A stretch of 64,000 nt of DNA from Ilumatobacteraceae bacterium (GTDB taxonomy: Bacteria > Actinomycetota > Acidimicrobiia > Acidimicrobiales > Ilumatobacteraceae), in contig JALHOG010000025.1 in assembly GCA_022843125.1 (NCBI GenBank), positions 1-64,000 on the forward strand. Direction: 5' to 3'. This document shows, one piece after another, positions 59,839 through 64,000 of the stretch. Each line of letters starts with the position of its first letter. The first letter of the stretch is position 1. Below the pieces are notes generated by a model, which was not told the origin of the DNA, searched no databases, and saw only the letters and a program-made list of their open reading frames with translations. Position numbers and translations under genes: made by a program.

Positions 59839-60876
59839 ATGCTGCCCATTGCGGTCGACGCGATGGGCGGCGACCACGCACCCGGCGCGATCGTCGCCGG
59901 TGCGAAGGCTGCCGCCGCGCAGGGCACGCCGATCGTGCTCGTTGGCCCGCCCGATCTCGGGAGCCGGGTCGACATCGGTGATCTCCCCCTCATCGAGGCG
60001 AGTGAGGTCATCGAGATGGACGAGGACGGTGGTCGTGCCGTCCGCCGCAAGAAGGACTCGACGCTCGTGCGCGCCGCGGAAGCGGTGCGCGACGGCCAGG
60101 CGTCGGCCATGATCTCCGCCGGCAACACCGGCGCCACGATGGCATCGGCACTGCTGCGGATGGGGCGGATCAAGGGGGTCAATCGTCCGGCGATCGCGAC
60201 GATCCTCCCGGTGCCGGGTGGCCGACCGACGGTGCTGCTCGACGCAGGCGCCAACGCCGAGGTGCAGCCCGACTGGCTGGTCCAGTTCGCCCAGATGGGC
60301 TCGATCTTCTCCCGCCACCGCTTCGGTCTCGCATCGCCCGCGGTCGGCCTGCTGTCGATCGGCGAGGAGCCGGGCAAGGGCGACTCGCTGCGCAAGGAGA
60401 CCTACGAGTTGCTGGTGGCCGCCGCAGCCGAACCGGGCGCCGCCCTGCACTTCGTCGGCAACGTCGAGGGTCGCGACATCATGACCGACGACGTCGACGT
60501 CGTGGTCACCGACGGGTTCACCGGCAACGTCGTGCTCAAGACGCTCGAGGGAGCGATGAAGGCCGTGATCCGCGGCCTGCTCGACGCATTCGCGTCGTCC
60601 CCCGAGTTCAAGGCGCCCGCCGACGCGCTGATGCCCGCGCTGCTCCCGCTCTACACGACGCTCGACCCCGAGACCTACGGCGGGGCGATGCTGCTCGGCG
60701 TCGACGGCGTGTGCATCATCTCGCACGGCTCGTCGAGCGAGCGCGCGATCCTGAACGGCATCAACGTCGCCCGCGAGATGGTCGAAGGCGACGTCGTCGG
60801 CGAGATCAGCCGCGCGATCCGCCCACCCGAAGCCACCCATCTCGACGCCGCCCCCGAAGACGCCGACGGCGGCTGA
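59839..60876 (+). CDS. plsX: phosphate acyltransferase PlsX
   Basis: A 345-residue enzyme of phospholipid synthesis that makes acyl-phosphate from acyl-ACP. It begins IAVDAMGGDHAPGAIVAGA, the diagnostic start, followed by ISAGNTGATMASALLRMG, LLDAGANAEVQPDWLVQFA and VVTDGFTGNVVLKTLEG. The frame runs 20 bp from the rpmF stop. No fabD or fabF gene follows in this window; the next genes are convergent. Confidence 0.96.
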   Translation: MLPIAVDAMGGDHAPGAIVAGAKAAAAQGTPIVLVGPPDLGSRVDIGDLPLIEASEVIEMDEDGGRAVRRKKDSTLVRAAEAVRDGQASAMISAGNTGATMASALLRMGRIKGVNRPAIATILPVPGGRPTVLLDAGANAEVQPDWLVQFAQMGSIFSRHRFGLASPAVGLLSIGEEPGKGDSLRKETYELLVAAAAEPGAALHFVGNVEGRDIMTDDVDVVVTDGFTGNVVLKTLEGAMKAVIRGLLDAFASSPEFKAPADALMPALLPLYTTLDPETYGGAMLLGVDGVCIISHGSSSERAILNGINVAREMVEGDVVGEISRAIRPPEATHLDAAPEDADGG

Positions 60877-60910
60877 GAGCCGGAGTGGCGCAGAGGGCAG
60901 CCGAACCCTG

Positions 60911-60923
60911 CACGGAATCCGTG
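60911..60923. terminator. short hairpin between convergent genes
   Basis: CACGG-AAT-CCGTG forms a 5-bp stem with 3-nt loop in the 66-bp gap between plsX and the convergent membrane gene. No T-run on either side, so only a weak candidate. Confidence 0.3.
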
Positions 60924-60942
60924 AGCGCACATCGGTAGGCCG

Positions 60943-62904
60943 TCACAGGGTCTCGTCCTCGACAGGGCGAATCGAGCCGAGAATCGTCAACGAGGTGAGC
61001 TGGTCCGCCCCGACTCCCACGCGGACCACTATGCCCGAGGGCCTCAGGCCACCGAGCGCTTGATCCGCCTCGTCGTAGGCACGGACACTCGATGGCCGCT
61101 CCGCCTCGGTCGTCGAGAACGCCCGGACGCCGTTCCTCAGCGGAGTGAGCACGGGCTGGTCGCAGTCGGCATCGCTGGTCACGGTCCCGCGTCCGAGCAG
61201 CACGGCGTCGGTCGGGATCGCTCCGGGCAGCGACTCGTCGCCGTTCACGAACGAGCACTGGTCGGGGTCTGCAGCATCACCGGACAGGCTGGTCACGGGC
61301 CAGTTCGGTGGCACTGCGAACTCGATGTCGCCGTGGCGCACCCAGCGCCAGTCGTCTGGCGTTGGCCACGGCGAGACGTCGTCGCCGACGTAGGTGTTCA
61401 TCGACCGGAATCCCGTCGACACCGTTGTCGTCGCGAACACCCCTTCGCGAGTCGCGGCATCGACTCCGGTGATGCGCAGCCCGCCGTAGATCGGGGATGC
61501 GATCGTGTCCGGATCGGGCTCCGCAACGGGGATGGTGTCGACAGCGCCGACGATCGGTGCGTCAGCCAGCAGGTCGGTGCTGGCCTCGACTGCCGTGTCA
61601 CCGCAGGTGATCCTCAGGTGGTCGTCGAATTCGCCCCAGGTCGACGCCGCACAGCCGGTGCGGGCGTCGAACGGTGACAGCTCGGGCGGGAGTGCGAACC
61701 GGATCTGCCCCCATTCCACCGGCACCCAGCCGTCCGGGTCGTCCGGCCACGGGATCTGGTCGATCTCGATGACGTACGGCTCGCCCTGATACTCGATCTG
61801 GATCCACGGTGTGACCGGCTCGGGAGTGGCGGGCGCCGTCGTGACGGTCGGCGCCGGAGCGTCCCGGACGGTGAGCGAGCCGAGGATCGTCCGTCCGATG
61901 GTTCCGTCTCCGCCGAAGCCGACGAGGATCACCTGCGGCGGGGTGACCGAGTCGATGATGCGCGAGACGTACGGGTTGCCGAGCGACCGCGGGCCGTCGC
62001 CGGTGTCGTCGGGGTACACGCGCACGCCGTCGGTGGGCAGGGCGAGGACGCTGTCGGCGGCGCAGTTGATGGCGCTGGCGTCGAGCGACCCGCGCGCGAT
62101 CATCACTCCGGAAAAATCGCCGGCGAAGCCGCACACATCGGGGTCGAGTTCGGGCGGGAGTTCCGTCACCCGCCAGTCGGCGGGCACCCGGAACAAGTAG
62201 CCGTCGCGCTGCACCGTCTGCCAGTCGGCGGGCACGGGCGGCGGCGGCTCATTGGCGGCCCGCCACACCGACGACACGCCGACGGTCTCGACGATCGCGG
62301 CGATCTCGTCGTCGGCGAACCCGGTGAAACGCACGACCGACTGGGTGTCGCCGATCAGCAGCTGCGTGGGTCCATCGAGGTCGGGCACCGGCTGCAGCTC
62401 GGTGGTGAGGCCGTTGCGCACGACGCCCGCGTCGATGGTCGTGCCGACGATGCCTGACAGGATCGTCAGCGTGCGGTCGCCGCAGGTGATCGCGAGCTGC
62501 GACCCGTCGCTGGCCGTCGAGGAGCACGCCGGGCCGGGTCCGACGCCGAGCTCGGGTGGGAGCGACACGCGGACGTCGCCCCACTCGACCACCTGCCAGC
62601 CGTCGGGGGTGGGCGGCACCGGCATGCCCTCGAACGGCTGCGGTGGTGCGGTGACGGCGCTGGTGACCGTATCGGGGCCAGCGGTCGCTACAGGCGCCTC
62701 GGCGGTGTCGTCGCGGGCGAGCAGCACGAGGCCGCTGACCAGCACCGCGAGGGTCGCTGCGGCCGCCCCGACGAGCACCCAGGGCCGACGCGGCGGAACC
62801 GGACCGGCGAGCTCGAGGACGGAGGGGTCGGGTGCGTCGCCGAGGAGGCCGACGAACTCGTCGAGGTCGGCGCGGAGGCGGTCGAGGAGCTGGTTGTCGT
62901 TCAT
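60943..62904 (-). CDS. single-pass membrane protein, probable ECF sigma partner with duplicated domain
   Basis: A 653-residue protein with a ~45-residue cytoplasmic start (NDNQLLDRLRADLDEFVGLL), one transmembrane helix (VLVGAAAATLAVLVSGLVLL, about 45-65), and a large extracellular part of two similar halves: EWGDVRVSLPPEL in the first and EWGQIRFALPPEL in the second, each with a later ITCGD and a VPADW or VPPNW element. Its start overlaps the sigma factor stop (TGATG), so the two are coupled; that position is typical of anti-sigma factors, but no zinc-binding anti-sigma motif is visible. The function of the outer domain is unknown. Confidence 0.82.
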   Translation of the reverse strand: MNDNQLLDRLRADLDEFVGLLGDAPDPSVLELAGPVPPRRPWVLVGAAAATLAVLVSGLVLLARDDTAEAPVATAGPDTVTSAVTAPPQPFEGMPVPPTPDGWQVVEWGDVRVSLPPELGVGPGPACSSTASDGSQLAITCGDRTLTILSGIVGTTIDAGVVRNGLTTELQPVPDLDGPTQLLIGDTQSVVRFTGFADDEIAAIVETVGVSSVWRAANEPPPPVPADWQTVQRDGYLFRVPADWRVTELPPELDPDVCGFAGDFSGVMIARGSLDASAINCAADSVLALPTDGVRVYPDDTGDGPRSLGNPYVSRIIDSVTPPQVILVGFGGDGTIGRTILGSLTVRDAPAPTVTTAPATPEPVTPWIQIEYQGEPYVIEIDQIPWPDDPDGWVPVEWGQIRFALPPELSPFDARTGCAASTWGEFDDHLRITCGDTAVEASTDLLADAPIVGAVDTIPVAEPDPDTIASPIYGGLRITGVDAATREGVFATTTVSTGFRSMNTYVGDDVSPWPTPDDWRWVRHGDIEFAVPPNWPVTSLSGDAADPDQCSFVNGDESLPGAIPTDAVLLGRGTVTSDADCDQPVLTPLRNGVRAFSTTEAERPSSVRAYDEADQALGGLRPSGIVVRVGVGADQLTSLTILGSIRPVEDETL

Positions 62905-63401
62905 CAGAGGCTCCCTGGGTCGAGCGAACGGAGGGTGTCGAGGGCGCGCTTCACGTGTGAGCGCACCGTGGCGGGCCGGCATCCCATGGCGTCGGCGATC
63001 GCCGCCTCGTCCCAGTCGGCCCAGTAGCGCAGCACCAGCGCGGCGCGCTGGTCGTCGGGGAGTCGGCCGAGGGCGCGCAGCAGGTCGGAGCCCGCCGCGA
63101 ACGGCTCGTCGGCGGGCCGCCGCAGCGTGCGGTCGTCCTCGACGCGCGACTCTCGGCGTGTGCGACGGTCTGCAGCACGGTGCTCGGTGCGGGCGAGGTT
63201 GACGATCGATCGGCGCAGGTACCCGGCGGGGTTGTCGAGCCGGTCGAAGCGGTCGCCGACGGCGGCGAACGCCGACTGGGCGACGTCCTCACCGGCGGCG
63301 TGACTGCCCGTCAGCGCCGTTGCCCACCGGACAGCGTCACGCCAGGTCTCGCGGTAGAAGGCCTCGAACCCGCCGGACGTGCGGTCCATCCTCCCGATCA
63401 T
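62904..63401 (-). CDS. ECF sigma factor (SigE-like family)
   Basis: A 165-residue RNA polymerase sigma factor. Region 2 is FEAFYRETWRDAVRWATALT with SHAAGEDVAQSAFAAVGDRF and LDNPAGYLRRSIVNLAR; region 4 is LGRLPDDQRAALVLRYWADW with AIADAMGCRPATVRSHVKRA. It lacks extra C-terminal domains. I chose ATG 63401 (MIGRMDRTS); ATG 63389 is possible. It is first in a two-gene operon with the membrane protein downstream and may respond to a cell-envelope signal. Confidence 0.9.
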   Translation of the reverse strand: MIGRMDRTSGGFEAFYRETWRDAVRWATALTGSHAAGEDVAQSAFAAVGDRFDRLDNPAGYLRRSIVNLARTEHRAADRRTRRESRVEDDRTLRRPADEPFAAGSDLLRALGRLPDDQRAALVLRYWADWDEAAIADAMGCRPATVRSHVKRALDTLRSLDPGSL

Positions 63402-63516
63402 GGTCGCTGATGTCCCGCCCACACGACCACTGACGCCGCCACCCATCCCTACCGTTGCACCGAACGCGTTCGCCCTGGTCAGGGGGGTGCAACACCCCTT
63501 CGTCAGGATGGGGGGC

Positions 63517-64000
63517 ATGATCTTCGAGAGCCAGTGTGCAGGGTGTCGTCGTCCGGGGCCGGTGCTGTGCCGCACGTGCCGGTTCGCCCTCGCAGCCCCG
63601 ACCGGGTTGCCCCGCTCCACCGATGTGGTTGCCGCCTTGCCCTTCGCCGGGCGTGCGCGTGATGTGCTGTTGGGCTTCAAGTACGGCAACCGGCGTCAAC
63701 TCGCTCACCACCTCGCCGGGCTGCTGGTCAACCGCCTCGTCGCCGATGGGCTGCGACCCACCGATGTCGACGTCGTCACCTGGGCGCCCACCAGCCGGCG
63801 ACGTCGGCACCAGCGTGGGTTCGATCAGGCCGAACTCGTCGCCCGCCGGGTCGCTGCCCAGCTCGGCCTGCCCTGCCGGCGCCTGCTCGAGCGCGATGGT
63901 GCGAGCGGGCCGCAGACCGGCCGGGACCGGGTGGAACGCCTGCACGGCCCGACGTTCCGGGTACATCCCCGCGTTAGCGGGGCGCGCGTGCTCGTGATCG
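63517..64000 (+). CDS. comF: ComF-family phosphoribosyltransferase, 3' end missing
   Basis: The open frame runs to the window edge. A four-Cys zinc-finger region (CAGCRRPGPVLCRTC) starts the protein; FKYGNRRQLAHHLAGLL and WAPTSRRRRHQRGFDQAELV are the standard ComF and PRTase elements. ComF proteins support DNA uptake or are linked to purine-like PRPP chemistry. I chose ATG 63517 (MIFESQCAGC) with GGGGGG upstream; ATG 63508 adds three residues. A GC-rich hairpin-like sequence (GGGGTGCAACACCCC) lies about 25 bp upstream in the divergent region. Confidence 0.9.
   Translation, partial: MIFESQCAGCRRPGPVLCRTCRFALAAPTGLPRSTDVVAALPFAGRARDVLLGFKYGNRRQLAHHLAGLLVNRLVADGLRPTDVDVVTWAPTSRRRRHQRGFDQAELVARRVAAQLGLPCRRLLERDGASGPQTGRDRVERLHGPTFRVHPRVSGARVLVI

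Noticed and set aside
60879-60904. tRNA-like 5' end (GCCGGAGTGGCGCAGAGGGC...) in the gap after plsX
   Set aside because: The start resembles a tRNA acceptor and D-arm, but no anticodon arm or T-arm with GTTCGA follows before the next gene. Treated as chance similarity in GC-rich DNA.

Overview
This is GC-rich, gene-dense DNA that reads as an actinobacterial chromosome, most likely from class Acidimicrobiia (Ilumatobacter-like). The evidence for that is a mycobacterial-type 2-oxoglutarate decarboxylase/dehydrogenase (kgd) with a fused E2 domain, GTP-dependent PEP carboxykinase, an F420-type LLM oxidoreductase, mycofactocin genes, a DUF222/HNH (13E12-type) protein, a UvrD2-like helicase with HRDC, and the gene order rpmB-fakA-recG followed later by rsmD-coaD-yceD-rpmF-plsX. 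The genus is inference; the phylum is well supported. No rRNA, tRNA, CRISPR array, insertion sequence or phage gene was found.

Layout. 1-31.5 kb is mostly housekeeping and ordinary accessory genes: a partial thioredoxin-fold protein, a PAS-GGDEF-EAL signalling protein, an aldo/keto reductase, kgd, a secreted protein with three 360-bp repeats, a DUF222/HNH protein, a serine hydrolase lipoprotein, a NYN-domain protein with a histone-H1-like tail, xth, a uvrD2-like helicase, a hydrolase / CoA-transferase / PIG-L deacetylase cluster, membrane proteins, pckG, rpmB, fakA-like and recG.

31.5-54.2 kb is a compact catabolic island and the most interesting part. On the minus strand lie mftA (ending IDGMCGVY) and mftC, coupled directly with no mftB between them, then an F420-type oxidoreductase. 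Divergently, about 18 plus-strand genes run from an NDMA-type (mycofactocin-dependent) alcohol dehydrogenase through a deacetylase-family hydrolase, a MoaF-like protein, a methylisocitrate-lyase-type enzyme, an isochorismatase-type amidohydrolase, a cupin, a metallo-beta-lactamase-fold hydrolase, a ribose-type ABC importer, a second NDMA-type alcohol dehydrogenase, an aldehyde dehydrogenase, a GntR regulator, an Old Yellow Enzyme homologue, two SDRs, a fumarate-reductase-like flavoprotein and two MmgE/PrpD proteins, the second fused to a Rid domain. Three promoters in the island share an identical 12-bp element containing TTGACA, each with a 17-bp spacer to a -10-like hexamer. Together this suggests uptake of a small polar (sugar- or polyol-like, possibly nitrogen-containing) compound, oxidation of alcohol to aldehyde to acid with mycofactocin as electron acceptor, then dehydration and C-C cleavage. 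The substrate is unknown.

54.2-64 kb returns to core genes: two paralogous secreted proteins, nth, rsmD, coaD, a DivIVA-like coiled-coil protein, yceD, rpmF and plsX, then an ECF sigma factor with its membrane partner, and the start of a comF-type gene cut by the window edge. In many actinobacteria recG and rsmD are adjacent; here about 25.7 kb separates them, so the island and its right flank look inserted into a conserved block.
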